Assembly (NCBI GenBank): GCA_021298315.1
Contig: JAJTFC010000065.1
Coordinates: 1-58,259, forward strand
Direction of reading: 5' to 3'
DNA from: Planctomycetaceae bacterium
GTDB lineage: Bacteria > Planctomycetota > Planctomycetia > Pirellulales > Pirellulaceae
Length of the DNA: 58,259 nt
Part shown: positions 1 to 10,488 of the stretch, piece by piece
How the letters are laid out: each line of letters begins with the position of its first letter
Numbering within the stretch: position 1 is the first letter of the stretch
Position numbers and translations under genes: made by a program
Notes under the pieces: generated by a model
Databases searched by the model: none
What the model saw: the letters and a program-made list of their open reading frames with translations, nothing else
Told to the model about the DNA's origin: nothing

Positions 1-803
1 GTCCCGATCTTATTGGCCGTATCGCCTCGGGCTGTGATCCGATCGGCCCCGACGATCACATACTGGACACGACCTTCACGCATGACTTGGGCCGCCATGG
101 AGTCGCAGATCAAGGTGCTGGGAACTCCGTGCTGCTGAAGCTCCCACATCGTCAATCGGGCACCTTGCAAGAGCGGTCGAGTCTCATCGGCGTAGACCTG
201 TATCTGCTTGCCTTGGTAATGGGCCGTCAATATAGCAGCCAGCGCGGTTCCAAATTCCGATGTCGCTAGACCTCCGGTATTGCAGTGGGTAAGAATCCCG
301 CTGCCGGGTTCGAAACAAGACGCTCCGTATTCCCCGATTGCATGGCACATGCGACGATCCTCGTCGTGGATCTGACGAGCCTCACGCAAGAGTTGATTGG
401 CAAGTTCATGAGCCGAAGCGACATTGCTATTGCGATCGATGATTCGTCGCATACGGTCCAGAGCCCAGAACAAATTCACCGCCGTAGGGCGACTGGTGGC
501 CAAGTAATCGCAAAGCGATTGAGCTTTTTGCACCGACTCTTCGATCGCAGCGCGACGCTCGACCAGAGGTCTCATCCCTGTGACGACCGCATAGGCCGCT
601 GCGATGCCAATGGCAGGTGCTCCACGAACCCTCAGCGATACGATCGCCTCGTGGGCTTGCTCGACGCTCTGGATCGGAATCATCCGGAGCGTCTCTGGTA
701 ATAACGTCTGATCCAAAAGTTCGAGCTGGCCCAGCGAATCTCCTTGCCATCGGACAGACACATAAGGGCTTTGCCCCAGGGCAATGTGCGTTTGATCACT
801 CAT
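1..803 (-). CDS. mtnA: Methylthioribose-1-phosphate isomerase (MtnA), C-terminus cut by window edge
   Basis: Isomerises 5-methylthioribose-1-phosphate to methylthioribulose-1-phosphate in the cytosolic methionine salvage pathway. I translated the minus strand by hand: 267 complete codons from ATG at 803 run off the left edge without a stop, against about 350 residues for the family. Family motifs are present in the right order: RVRGAPAIG at residues 58-66, HCNTGGLAT with the expected catalytic cysteine at 174, ETRPLLQGARLT at 207-218, and GADRIT with the expected catalytic aspartate at 254. It lies 21 bases downstream of a broken cytochrome/cupredoxin gene on the same strand, so the two may be cotranscribed, with no functional link evident. 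The eIF2B-alpha fold is shared with ribose-1,5-bisphosphate isomerases, but these motifs fit MtnA best. Confidence 0.93.
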   Translation of the reverse strand, partial: MSDQTHIALGQSPYVSVRWQGDSLGQLELLDQTLLPETLRMIPIQSVEQAHEAIVSLRVRGAPAIGIAAAYAVVTGMRPLVERRAAIEESVQKAQSLCDYLATSRPTAVNLFWALDRMRRIIDRNSNVASAHELANQLLREARQIHDEDRRMCHAIGEYGASCFEPGSGILTHCNTGGLATSEFGTALAAILTAHYQGKQIQVYADETRPLLQGARLTMWELQQHGVPSTLICDSMAAQVMREGRVQYVIVGADRITARGDTANKIG

Positions 804-824
804 GAGTTTGTTGCAAGAGCCTTT

Positions 825-3727
825 CTATAGCCCAACTTCGAGGATTCCATTCATAACCATCCAGTGCCCAGGAAACGTGCACAGATAAGGATAGCGACCA
901 GGCTTTTCAGGAGCTTTGAAATAGATCGAAAATTCCGAACCCGGCTCGATGATGTCGGTAAAACAAATCACTGCATCGGAGTCCGGTACGTACTGTTTGA
1001 GATAAGCCTCCGGGGATCCGATGAGCTTGTTGGCCAAATCGCCGACTTGTTCGAGCCTTCCGGGTTGAACCAACGCCCAATTGTGAGGAACCACATCGGG
1101 ATTGACGAACTTGAGCTTGATCACCTCGCCTGGTTTAGCCTGCAACTTCTTTTCCGAGAACTGCAGATTGTCCATCGCCTTGATCTGAATCTCCCTTGCC
1201 CCTTCGAGCTTCTTTTGCCAAGGATTAGCGATCCGCTTGGTCAAATAGTCCAAATCCCGACTCATCGGATGGGGAAGTTTTTTGCCCAGAGCATTGCGAG
1301 CAACTAACCGATCCGAATCGTAAGGCGTATCCATGGCGTTGACAGTTGCAAAGAGTTCGACGGGCTTTGACATGCCGATATCGAGGAGCAAATGCAATTG
1401 GCTACAAAGTTGCAGATCCGGGATTTCCAAGAACAGACTCTTGGAATCCTCCGAAACTATCACGCTGCGTATATTCAGCACATCGTGTCCCATGGCTCCC
1501 TCGTGCATCACGGAGTATTCGCGAGATCCATAAGCGGGCGAGTATCGGTAGTTCCAACACTGCGCAAAGTGCTTGCTCAAATCCTGGGACTTGGACGAAT
1601 CGATCGGGTTTGAGAATTCAATCCGAACCCCATTTTGATGGACGTGAAAACCCGTTGGAAGGACAGCTCCAGATCCAGTGTAGCGAAGCCGTTGGAAACA
1701 ACCTGGGGCCGGTGTATAAGAGCCCCAGCCGTGCATGCCGGTGACGTAGATGCAGCCGTCTTGAGGACGCACTCGAGCTCGGTGAGCACCGGATCGAAAA
1801 TCACCAGGCAGTGGACTAAAAGCCCCTTGCCACTGCGAACCGACTCGATCTCTAAGAAGCAGATGCATCGTTCCAGTGCCGAAAGACGTGTGGACGATCT
1901 GTCCATCCAATGGCCCAATCTTAGAACTGTGGACTTGCAACTGCCCACCGCTAGAGTTGTCGATCCCTCGCGGTAAATACAAAAACGGCAATTCGATCTT
2001 CTGGTTAGCCCGAGGTCCTCGATACCCGTAGAAAGGAGCCGGATCGCTCGCATAGCGATTCGCCGCATCGGATGATTCGCTAGGAGCGACCAAGCAAATC
2101 ATCGATGTAGGAGTCCAATCCCCTTCCGAACAAGGAACTGTCAAACTCCCATCGTCCAAGAGTCCTATCCCATCGGGGTTCCTGAATCCCGTAGCAATGA
2201 CACTCGCTTTTCGACCATCGGGACTGATGCGTACCAAACCCTCATTGCCCGAAGCAAAGTAAAAATAGCCGTCGGAGTCCCGCTCCAGCCCACACAAATA
2301 ATCGTGCCCCGAAGGAGAGGTCGTATAAGCGTTCGAAAAACATTCGTAGAAATCGATTTCCTCGTCGCCGTCCAAATCGTGCAAGCGAGTGATCTCCCCT
2401 GCCCGATGCGAATCGGAGTTTGGAATGTTTGAGGCCACTGCGATTTGCCCCCTAGGAGCACATCCTTCTTCGGATGCTCACTCGCGGGTGCGATCGTCCG
2501 CTTCCACTGACCGCTTGCATCGATCCCCAAATGGTCCAAGTACATTTTTGAGTCGTGTTCGACTGCAAAAACCACTTCGCTACCGCTGCGGTAAATGCCC
2601 CGGTATCGGGCTTGCTCAGCCCCAGGAACAATCTGCCTAAAGGATCGTGACCAATCCCCTAAATCTTGTTTGGTACCCTCGATTCTAAATCCGTCGATGT
2701 ATCCATGCCTTACATCGGTGAAACGGACAAAGCCACCAGACCAAACCGCTTCGTAAGCCAACGTATCGGTGTTGAAGCATGCAGAGAGCTTTTGATCGGC
2801 CTGAATCCGGATCGCCACGGCCCGTGGTACCGCTTTGGGCTCACCAACCAAAACATTGCTTTGCATCGAACCTAGGTCGACTTGGTTCCACTCGTCACCT
2901 TTCCAAGTATCCTCTTTTTGATTTCCCCAGTGCCCGAACTTACCTCCATCGAGCCCAGGAAAAGGCTCGACCCAAGCTGGTCGATTCTTCATCGCCGCAA
3001 AGTGCAAAGCTTGTTTGGTGTACCAATCGTAAACCCGATCGCGATTGACAAACTCCATGTGGTTTGGATAGTCCTCCGGATGCAGTGGAGGAGTCGTCCA
3101 AGTAAACTTCGAAGGTTCGTGAGTACTTGCCGATCGAATCTGAGCTTCGAGATTTGCCAAATCCACAGGGTCAGTTCCCAGGCCCATAAGAAAGCGAAGC
3201 AAGTCGGCTTGTTGGCCCAAAGGCAACGACTCAAAAAGACCTGCGGGCATCAAAGAAGCACTCGTTGCCATTTGCTCGATCGCATCGCGCTGGATCGACT
3301 GGGTTTTACCAGTGGCCGGATCGACGAACACCAGCGGCGAAGCCTCTGGGTTCTGGACATACCCCGTTAGAACCTGTCCATCCTCGATTTGAATTTTATA
3401 AGCTTGGTAAGCAGGTTCCTGTCTGCGGTTGGGCCAGAGCAAGCTTTCGGCAAGTTGCTCAGCCGAACGCTGCTTGCCGATTTGGGTCAGTTCCGGCCCG
3501 ATGATCCCACCGGCACTTCCGATCCGGTGACAAGAAAAACAAGCCAGATTCGCGCGGGTAAATGCCTGCAGTCCACGAGAAGCCTCTCCGCGACTCTTGG
3601 CCTCTTGTACCAAGCTGTCGAGCCGTTCTTGGGAAAAAGTAGATTCCTGGGCTGCTAGCCGTTGCCCCCAGGTACCAAGAACCAAAAAGATAGCTAGCAA
3701 AAGGGGTTTTCTTTTAGAACGAGCCAT
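825..3727 (-). pseudogene. Secreted cytochrome c / sorbosone-dehydrogenase-like / cupredoxin protein, broken by internal deletion and frameshift
   Basis: Two overlapping frames together make one planctomycete-type secreted redox protein. The N-terminal frame (3727 down to about 2410) starts with a Sec signal peptide ([14 protein letters not shown]...), then a c-type haem site CFSCH at residues 63-67, and runs to [14 protein letters not shown]. The C-terminal frame (about 2425 down to 825) starts with [17 protein letters not shown], has a propeller-like part, and ends in an azurin-like cupredoxin domain with likely copper ligands in VVPHNWAL and [10 protein letters not shown]. In relatives as I remember them, roughly 75 residues lie between the QWPQ and [10 protein letters not shown] segments; here they are missing and the frame changes at the join near 2405-2425. 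I chose the start at 3727 rather than 3790 because the signal peptide begins there. Either a true pseudogene or an assembly error. Confidence 0.75.
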
Positions 3728-3885
3728 GTTGGAAACGATTTTGTCGCCAGGATAAGGATGCGATGGGGTGAAGTTCGTATCTGTCCGCAAGTTCGCTCGA
3801 ACTCACGGACGAAGATACAATGGACAGGTTGGTGGGCTAAAGGCGTTTAGACTCAAAGCTTCATTATAGTCGATTTTGGCTTAGC

Positions 3886-4785
3886 ATGACGGTAACTCGA
3901 AGGATCGCAGCGCGTTGGCTTTTCGTCGTGGTGATCGTCTTTGGGTGCTCACGAACAGGTGATCTTGCCTTATGGGCTCAAGAAGGTGACTTTCACGTCG
4001 CCGGTGACCCTGTTCTCATCGAGCGCAAGTTAGAGTTGCCCGAGACACTCGACCAGGTTGCCAGTCCGACCCAAGAGGAGCTTAAGGAACTCAGTCAGTG
4101 GACGCGTTGGCTGTGCTTGATGAATTTGCCAGCCAACGTCGAGGACACCCGCAAGTGGGGCAAGCAGCGTCGGGTGTGGGACGGTCTGGATGTGAAGCTC
4201 GATGGCATGCGGATCGACACCAAGCAGCGGTGGAAAATGGCCAATGACGGGACATGGTCCCGCTACTTGATCGAGTTTGTCGATCCGGCCAACGAGTTGA
4301 AGGTAGAGGTTAAGAAATTTGATGTCGAGCCCGATGGCAAAAAATTCACAACGAGCGTTTGGGTAGTCGCACCTTTGAAACTTTTCGGTCGAGTGAACCA
4401 GTTTGCTCGCGACGTGCAGCTTGTGAGTGTCTCGGCCAAGGCCGATGCGACGGTGCGGATGAAGGTTGATTGTCAGGTCGAGATCAAGTTGATACCGGTT
4501 TCGTTCCCGCCGGATGTCGAGTTTCGACCGAAGGTGACCGATGCGACGATTGAGCTCTTGGATTTTCGGGTGCACGAGATCAGTCAGATCCATGGCCAAG
4601 CCGCCGAGTGGATCGGAGAGGGGATTCGAGAGATCCTCGATCGAAAGCTTACCGAGTATCGCGAAAAGCTGGTCATCAAGATGAACCAAACGATCAGCAA
4701 GCAACAATCGAAATTGCGGATCTCGGCTTCGAAATGGCTCACCAGTTCGATGAACCTCGCCTCGAAACAGACTTCGACGGATTAA
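3886..4785 (+). CDS. Exported protein of unknown function
   Basis: A 299-residue protein that I do not recognise. It begins with a basic MTVTRRIAAR segment and a hydrophobic stretch ending VIVFGC, which could be a signal peptide with a lipobox cysteine near residue 21 (inferred). The middle is rich in charged beta-strand-like sequence, including a run on the theme of VEVKKFDVEPDGKKF. The last 70 residues look helical and amphipathic (EWIGEGIREILDRKLTEYRE). There are no cysteine motifs or obvious catalytic residues. It is divergent from the broken redox gene to its left, with about 160 bases between the two starts that could hold both promoters. A long open frame on the opposite strand here (4030-4854) is taken as a shadow because only the plus-strand product has a signal peptide. 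Confidence 0.7.
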   Translation: MTVTRRIAARWLFVVVIVFGCSRTGDLALWAQEGDFHVAGDPVLIERKLELPETLDQVASPTQEELKELSQWTRWLCLMNLPANVEDTRKWGKQRRVWDGLDVKLDGMRIDTKQRWKMANDGTWSRYLIEFVDPANELKVEVKKFDVEPDGKKFTTSVWVVAPLKLFGRVNQFARDVQLVSVSAKADATVRMKVDCQVEIKLIPVSFPPDVEFRPKVTDATIELLDFRVHEISQIHGQAAEWIGEGIREILDRKLTEYREKLVIKMNQTISKQQSKLRISASKWLTSSMNLASKQTSTD

Positions 4786-4914
4786 GGTTTGCAGTTTGTA
4801 GATACGATTAAAGGCAGCAGGCAGATTCCGCTCTTCCGTCAGCCAGAGATCCACGTGCTCTTGGTATCGCTTGTCGCAATCGACGCAGGGCTATTGACTA
4901 GAGCCATCTGAGTT

Positions 4915-5256
4915 CTAGCGTTTCACAGTGAGGCTTACCGATAACTCCATTCGAAGAGCCTCTGCGTACTTTACAAGAGTGTTGATTGTCGGATTGGCTT
5001 CGTGATTGTTCTCCAATTTGGAAATCGCCGATTTGCTAATACCGGTCTTGCTGCTGATATCCGCTAAGGACATTCCTTGGTGTTCCCGCTCGGACTTGAG
5101 CATCGCTACGGCTTGTTGAATCGCAACCCTTCGATTCTCACGCATCGCCTTGGCCTCATGCTTAATCTCCGGTATTTCCTCCGAGATCAGTTCGCGGATC
5201 TTGCGGTATCTGGCCGCTTGCTCGGCTGTTGGTTCACGATAGATCCGCTGCCCCAT
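4915..5256 (-). CDS. XRE-family helix-turn-helix regulator, solitary
   Basis: A 113-residue cytoplasmic DNA-binding protein. Residues about 55-105 form a classic XRE/Cro helix-turn-helix: LKSEREHQGMSLADISSKTG, then ISKSAISKLENNHEANPTIN with the recognition helix around SAISKLE. The N-terminal half is charged and probably helical. Such proteins are often antitoxins of HigBA-type pairs, but no toxin-sized gene lies directly beside it: upstream is a 68-base gap to the next gene and downstream only about 130 bases. It is therefore called an orphan regulator. A self-regulated promoter in 5257-5324 is possible, but I see no clear operator there. Confidence 0.85.
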   Translation of the reverse strand: MGQRIYREPTAEQAARYRKIRELISEEIPEIKHEAKAMRENRRVAIQQAVAMLKSEREHQGMSLADISSKTGISKSAISKLENNHEANPTINTLVKYAEALRMELSVSLTVKR

Positions 5257-5324
5257 GTTTCGCTTTACTATTTTCGTTTAGTCCTCAATTATAAATGCTG
5301 TAATCGGACATACAGTGATTTCTA

Positions 5325-6695
5325 CTACCTTGCCGCAGGATCTTCTACGCCTCCCTCGATGCGCATGAGGGTAAATGGATACAGAGTCGTCGCGTAGATC
5401 GTCCCATCCTGTGTGACAATCATCGCCAACACGACGTGCAACGGGGTCAACGTACCGTCAGGCAATCGATGAAAACCATGCGTGGGCCTGGGGCTGCCAT
5501 CCTCATTCTTTCCGGGCCCCTTCGAAAAATCGAAGTACTCGGGATTTGAGATGGCAAGCACCCCCATATCGACCATCTTGCCACTGGCGGGTTCATGCCG
5601 AACCAAATGATGAACGTATCCACTCCCAAACCCGCTCTTGTTGTCGATGCGCACCACCGAGCAAACATTACCATCGGGCCCAATTGAAATCGACCCGCGA
5701 GAATCGGGGTTCTCTCCCTCGATACGGTTCCCCAAATCGATCGCCTGCACCGCTACACCGGCATCCGCACTCAAATCGATTTTGAACATCCGAAGATCAT
5801 TCAGCAGTTGCAAATAAGCTGTCTTGCCATCGGAAGCAATCCGCCAATCGGGATGAACACGATCGGCACCGACATACTCCGAAAACTTCCGATCCCCTAC
5901 CAACAACGGCGAGACACTCACCGCATCGCTTTGAGGATCATAGCGAGCGATTTGGTAGTCGGACGTGATGGCCGTGCCTCGACCTCGTGCATCAATAATC
6001 GTATTGGGCTGATCTTTTAAAACCACTCCAAGATCACGATAAATTTTTGACTTGATGTCATAGAGCATCCAACGCTGCTCCTCACAGGTGATCACATAGA
6101 GAATCCCTCGGGCTTCATCAGACGTCACATCGATGACCCCCTGCCCTTCCTTCTTGCCCTTGGCCCTTTGCTCGTCAGTCAGCGGCATAGGCATTCCCAA
6201 GTTCTCACTTGTCTGTGTCTTGGGATCGTAACTCATCACATATCCGCCGAGGTACTCTGGGATCTGCTGACCGGCCTCGATGAGCTTCTTCTCAGCCGCC
6301 GATGGGTAACCTTGTTTGGATCCTACATAGATCTTACCCGAGGCACCCACATGGTTGCGTGTGTGGAGCTTGCTCTGCGCCGCATAGCCTGTGGCACTCA
6401 GTGGCAATCCCACAAGCTTGTGGGTATCTAGAACCACACGCATGGCTTCGGTCTTCGGATCGAACTCGACCAGATAAGCATTTCGACCATAAGCTGCCGT
6501 GCCGATGTAGATCCTGCCATCGGCCCCTTCGCACAAAGAAAAATACCCCGACTCCTCGGTGGTCGTCTCCGGTGGAATATGAAACGCCTTGGCCCTGATA
6601 TAATGGAACGGACTTTGCTGATCTTGGGCCAATGATGTCCCGATAGCCGATCCAAGTACCAGTAGCAGTAAACAACTTGAGAATGTTCGTAGCAT
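5325..6695 (-). CDS. Secreted beta-propeller-like protein
   Basis: A 456-residue protein with a clean Sec signal peptide (MLRTFSSCLLLLVLGSAIGT, cut after SLAQ). Repeating segments such as GRIYIGTAAYGRNAYLVEFD, ASGKIYVGSKQG, YVMSYDPKT and GTIYATTLYPFTLMRI have the spacing of propeller blades, so a beta-propeller fold is inferred. I recognise no catalytic motif. It is the last gene of a leftward run after a DUF4838 protein (9-base gap) and a sulfatase, which suggests a role in periplasmic or surface handling of a polysaccharide. The alternative is a generic planctomycete propeller of unknown substrate. Confidence 0.75.
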   Translation of the reverse strand: MLRTFSSCLLLLVLGSAIGTSLAQDQQSPFHYIRAKAFHIPPETTTEESGYFSLCEGADGRIYIGTAAYGRNAYLVEFDPKTEAMRVVLDTHKLVGLPLSATGYAAQSKLHTRNHVGASGKIYVGSKQGYPSAAEKKLIEAGQQIPEYLGGYVMSYDPKTQTSENLGMPMPLTDEQRAKGKKEGQGVIDVTSDEARGILYVITCEEQRWMLYDIKSKIYRDLGVVLKDQPNTIIDARGRGTAITSDYQIARYDPQSDAVSVSPLLVGDRKFSEYVGADRVHPDWRIASDGKTAYLQLLNDLRMFKIDLSADAGVAVQAIDLGNRIEGENPDSRGSISIGPDGNVCSVVRIDNKSGFGSGYVHHLVRHEPASGKMVDMGVLAISNPEYFDFSKGPGKNEDGSPRPTHGFHRLPDGTLTPLHVVLAMIVTQDGTIYATTLYPFTLMRIEGGVEDPAAR

Positions 6696-6704
6696 AGTCG
6701 ATGC

Positions 6705-9044
6705 TTAATTGTTGGCTCGGTAGAGGAACGGGCGACGAAACATTCCACCAAAGTGATGGGGATTGTGTAGCCTAAGAGTCAATCGATTTTTACCAGGCTT
6801 GAGTTTACCAGTAAGATCGACATCCCACTCAAACCGGTAATCGTTGAGCCACCAAAGTCCCTTAAAAGGGCGGTAACCTACCTCGATACCATCGATATAC
6901 AGCCAGCATTCGTTAAAGATCCCTGGAAATCGCAAATGGACGGGCCCTTGGGTTTGCTCCGCAGTAAGTTCGATCTGGGTGTCGTACCAAAGGTGCCCGG
7001 TATAGCTTTGATAATCCTTCGTGACGATGCCTTGGGCCTGCGCATAGAGATCCGTTCGCAGCGTGCTCCATGGGCTCTCGATCGCCTTGGTATGCCACCC
7101 TTCTACGAGCCCCTGATTCGCAGGATCGGTTCGAAATGACCAGACCAGGGGCAAGTTCGCTATTCGAGTCCCTTTCGATCCATCGGTCCAAGGGATGAGC
7201 TCTTGGTACTGCTGGACTTCGCCTGGCCACCACGCATAGCCCGACTCTCCGATCTTCTTGTAAGTCGTGAAAGTTGGATTCATTTCGGTAAGCTGCTCTC
7301 GGATTTCCAATCCGCGTTTACCAAACGCAACAGCGGCTTGATAATCGACCTGCGTGTTTGCCGCCTGAACCATCGCCATGTAAGCCTCTAGTAGATCGAA
7401 CTGCAAACGCGCAAAACGCATCCTCTGAACAAAAAGCTTCGAGTTCCTGTCTTGTTTGGCTTCCAACGGTTTGACTAGTTGCTCGGCGAGATTCACCTTG
7501 TCTTTCAATCCAGAAATCAATTCGGGAGTGTAGATCGATGGAGCGACAAAGTACTCGTGCTCGGTGGCCAAGGTGGAGTCCCAAGCTCGATAGATTTCCG
7601 ACCAATATTCCTGCATCGGCTTGGCTGCAGGCCCATAGAATTTCGGGTAGAACTCTTCGAAGAGCAATTCGACATCCGCATCTGGATTCCAAAGAAGTTG
7701 GCCTCGGATATAGAGGTTCAAGAAAGTCGTTGCCGTCGCTCCTCGGCTTTCGGTATCGACTCCCAAGATCCCAGCTTTGCGGTAATGCTGAACATCTTTG
7801 GCAAAGGATTGATGAGACGGGTTTGGAATGTCTCGCCAAACAAGCATACTTTGGTCGTAATCGTAGATCACCACACGGCCTTCCATGATCGTAGCCCAGC
7901 GGTAGAGGATCTCTTTAAGCTCCCCTCTGGGTGCCGATCTAGGGTCGTCCATCGAGTGGATGGGATCAAAGTCGATCGGTGCAAGGTAAGCAACCAGGGG
8001 CTTTGCAGCTTTCTCGACTCGTAATGGTGGAAGGGTGATGTTCGAGTAAGCCAGAAAGCCGATACGGGCTTTGCTCTCAGGTGCTTTCTCTTGGAGGATA
8101 CCAGCGACTTTGTTGTAGAACACCATAAACGCATCGCTATACGACTGGGTTTGAAAGTACTTGTCGTACTGGAGTGCGATAAGCTCCTTGTCTTGAGAAG
8201 ATTCCGACTCGTAGATTCCGTCTTCCATTCCGAGTTGGACATCGTTGCCAGCCTTGAAGATCGAAAGAACTTGATTGGCCACATGCTCTGCTGTTTTGTC
8301 CTCAGAGATCGGGACATTGAACATCGATTTCCCGGGTGGTATCAGCTCCTTGGTGTACTGACCGAGATTGTGTCCATTGGGAACAAGCAAATCGTTGAAT
8401 CGATTTCGTCTCATGAATTCGGGTTTCCCCGAGTTTTCACCCAACCAAGAGAGCCAGTATCGCCGCACTTCGAACGGTGATGCAAAGGTATAATCCAAAT
8501 CGCCGATGCTCAGATACTGCACGTCCGGGATACACTCCCCGACCTCGGTGGGCAAATACCATCGACAACCCCAGCGGTGCAGAAGCTCGCTAACCGCATA
8601 CGCGTGAGCTTCAGCATTGCTACCAGCCAGATAGACCCGGTTGGCACTACGGCGAAGGACGATCGCATCGCTGCGGAGAACAGGATTGGGCTTTTGGGTT
8701 TTCTGCAGTGACTCTTGCAGCGTTGGATCTAGCGACAAAGCAAGCTGACCAAGAATGATCACAGGGGCGCTGGAATCAAGTGCCTTTTGGTTTTCGACGG
8801 GCTCCGAAAGGACATCGAGTTTCACCCCCGTCATCTTGGCTATGGTGCTTTGGAGATCTGCTGCCGCAGCCTTTTCCATTTCGCTGGCCGCAGGATCGAT
8901 CAAGATCACCGCTGTGGACTGACCAGATTTGACAATCGCTAGCGGGTTGCTCGATGGCTGGCCAGCAAGTTGAGCCAGTGTGAATGTCTCGATCAGCAAC
9001 CCCAAAGATATCGCCGCTATGGTTGTCTTAAATCCGATCATCAT
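6705..9044 (-). CDS. DUF4838 glycoside-hydrolase-like secreted protein
   Basis: About 779 residues from the ATG at 9044 (an in-frame ATG at 9041 is equally possible). Longer starts up to 9173 lie deep inside the sulfatase gene and would put a basic leader before the signal peptide MIGFKTTIAAISLGLLIETF, so they are rejected. The order is an N-terminal alpha/beta domain like those preceding glucuronidase-type hydrolases (AYAVSELLHRWGCRWYLPTE), a central DUF4838-like barrel with many tryptophans and acidic residues, and a C-terminal beta-sandwich of GH2 sugar-binding type (FNECWLYIDGIEVGYRPF). The start overlaps the sulfatase end by 17 bases, implying translational coupling. Catalytic residues are not established for DUF4838, so the glycosidase role is inferred. 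Confidence 0.8.
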   Translation of the reverse strand: MMIGFKTTIAAISLGLLIETFTLAQLAGQPSSNPLAIVKSGQSTAVILIDPAASEMEKAAAADLQSTIAKMTGVKLDVLSEPVENQKALDSSAPVIILGQLALSLDPTLQESLQKTQKPNPVLRSDAIVLRRSANRVYLAGSNAEAHAYAVSELLHRWGCRWYLPTEVGECIPDVQYLSIGDLDYTFASPFEVRRYWLSWLGENSGKPEFMRRNRFNDLLVPNGHNLGQYTKELIPPGKSMFNVPISEDKTAEHVANQVLSIFKAGNDVQLGMEDGIYESESSQDKELIALQYDKYFQTQSYSDAFMVFYNKVAGILQEKAPESKARIGFLAYSNITLPPLRVEKAAKPLVAYLAPIDFDPIHSMDDPRSAPRGELKEILYRWATIMEGRVVIYDYDQSMLVWRDIPNPSHQSFAKDVQHYRKAGILGVDTESRGATATTFLNLYIRGQLLWNPDADVELLFEEFYPKFYGPAAKPMQEYWSEIYRAWDSTLATEHEYFVAPSIYTPELISGLKDKVNLAEQLVKPLEAKQDRNSKLFVQRMRFARLQFDLLEAYMAMVQAANTQVDYQAAVAFGKRGLEIREQLTEMNPTFTTYKKIGESGYAWWPGEVQQYQELIPWTDGSKGTRIANLPLVWSFRTDPANQGLVEGWHTKAIESPWSTLRTDLYAQAQGIVTKDYQSYTGHLWYDTQIELTAEQTQGPVHLRFPGIFNECWLYIDGIEVGYRPFKGLWWLNDYRFEWDVDLTGKLKPGKNRLTLRLHNPHHFGGMFRRPFLYRANN

Positions 9045-10431
9045 TGCTCCTAGCCTGTGGCCTTGGACGAGCTTTTGGGTTTGCAGCTTTTTGGTTTGCA
9101 GGGCCATCGATCGCGCTGGGCGGGGCTTGCTGGGCACTCCAATCATCCCACATGGCTTGTAGTTTTTTGACATCCTCAGGTCGAGAAGTAGCCAAATCGC
9201 TCGATTCGCTTTGGTCTTTCGACAGATCGTACAGTTCGGGTTTTCCCGATCCTCCGCGAGAGACGACCAACTTCAGATCGCCGTGTCGAATCGCCCACTG
9301 CTGACCGAATCGCCAGTACATCGTCTGGTGAGGTCTTTCGCTGTTTTGGCCTGTGAGGAATGGAGCCAAATCGACTCCATCGAGTTTTTCGCTCTCTGCG
9401 ATCTTGTTCCCGGTGGCAGCCAGCATTGTAGGAACGACATCGAGATTCATTACTGGATAGTCATAGACCTTGCCTGCAGGCCAGTGCCCTTTCCACTGAG
9501 AGATAAATGGAACCCTGGGACCTCCTTCGAAGGTGGTCATTTTGAAACCTCTCAGGCCTCCGTTCTTCGACGTGGTCACTTGAGTTGGTCCTCCGTTGTC
9601 GGCGATGTAGAAGATCAGGGTGTTTTCTTCTTGGCCCATTTGACGCAGTTTAGCCATCACTTGACCGATCGCATCGTCTTGGGCCGAGAGCATCGCCGCA
9701 AATAACCTTCTCTTTTCGTCTTGGATGTTTGGAAAACGATCGAGGTATTTCTTGGGGGCTTCCAGAGGCGCATGCTGAGCGTTGAAAGGCAAATAGAGGA
9801 ACCATGAATTGTCTTTGTTCTTATCGAGCCAATCGATCGATCGCTGGGCATAAGCGTCGGTGGTATAGAAGCTATCGTCGGTGACTTCGCGGACATCGTT
9901 GGAGATCCTCGAGTCGACGAAATTTTTGGGGTGGAAGAATGGGGTATTGGCAAGGGTTCCAAAGAATTCATCGAAGCCGCGTTTGGTAGGCCGGTAGGGG
10001 TCGGAGTTCCCTAAGTGCCATTTGCCGACGCAGCAGGTCGCGTACCCAAGATCCTTGAGTCGGTTGGCCAAGGTGACTTGGTCGAGCCGCAGTCCGGATT
10101 TATTGGCAACGGCATTGAATTCATGGCCAAAGCGAGTTGGGTATTTGCCCGTAAGGAGTCCGGCCCGCGAGGGACTGCAGTAGGTGGCTGCAACATAGCC
10201 TTGGGTGAACCTGATTCCATTGGCAGCCAAAGCGTCAATGTTTGGCGTTGGGATTTCGTTATTGCCGTAGCAACCGGTCTCACCCCAGCCTTGGTCATCC
10301 GAGTAGAAAATCAGCAAGTTGGGTTTGGTGTTGCCCTGTGCGCAAATCCTGCTTATAGAAACATTCGCAAGAGTTAAACTCAGCAGGCCGATCGTTAGCC
10401 ATCGACAAAACGTCAGGTATGAAAATCGCAT
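9028..10431 (-). CDS. Secreted type I sulfatase
   Basis: A 467-residue arylsulfatase-family enzyme that hydrolyses sulfate esters, here probably of a polysaccharide in the periplasm. After a signal peptide (residues 1-32) come the metal-binding YSDDQGWGETG motif at about 43-53 and the signature CSPSRAGLLTGKYPTRFG, whose cysteine 85 is the residue converted to formylglycine. The conserved GKWHLG follows, and NGG with the C-terminal metal-site region is near IADNGGPTQ. The tail after about residue 420 is Pro/Ala/Arg-rich and likely disordered. It heads a coupled run with the DUF4838 and propeller genes. Two SUMF1-fold proteins elsewhere in the window lack the usual FGE cysteines, so the activating enzyme is probably encoded outside the window. 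Confidence 0.93.
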   Translation of the reverse strand: MRFSYLTFCRWLTIGLLSLTLANVSISRICAQGNTKPNLLIFYSDDQGWGETGCYGNNEIPTPNIDALAANGIRFTQGYVAATYCSPSRAGLLTGKYPTRFGHEFNAVANKSGLRLDQVTLANRLKDLGYATCCVGKWHLGNSDPYRPTKRGFDEFFGTLANTPFFHPKNFVDSRISNDVREVTDDSFYTTDAYAQRSIDWLDKNKDNSWFLYLPFNAQHAPLEAPKKYLDRFPNIQDEKRRLFAAMLSAQDDAIGQVMAKLRQMGQEENTLIFYIADNGGPTQVTTSKNGGLRGFKMTTFEGGPRVPFISQWKGHWPAGKVYDYPVMNLDVVPTMLAATGNKIAESEKLDGVDLAPFLTGQNSERPHQTMYWRFGQQWAIRHGDLKLVVSRGGSGKPELYDLSKDQSESSDLATSRPEDVKKLQAMWDDWSAQQAPPSAIDGPANQKAANPKARPRPQARSNDDRI

Positions 10432-10488
10432 CGCAGGTGCACCTTGGAAAAAGGGATTGGGTTTCGGTAGATATTGGGTTGTTTTTTA

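Noticed and set aside
4030..4854. 274-codon minus-strand open frame
   Set aside because: Antisense to the exported protein at 3886; composition is Leu/Arg/His-rich and without family motifs.
4915..5256. Toxin-antitoxin pair
   Set aside because: The XRE protein looks like an antitoxin, but no toxin-sized frame with recognisable features lies next to it.
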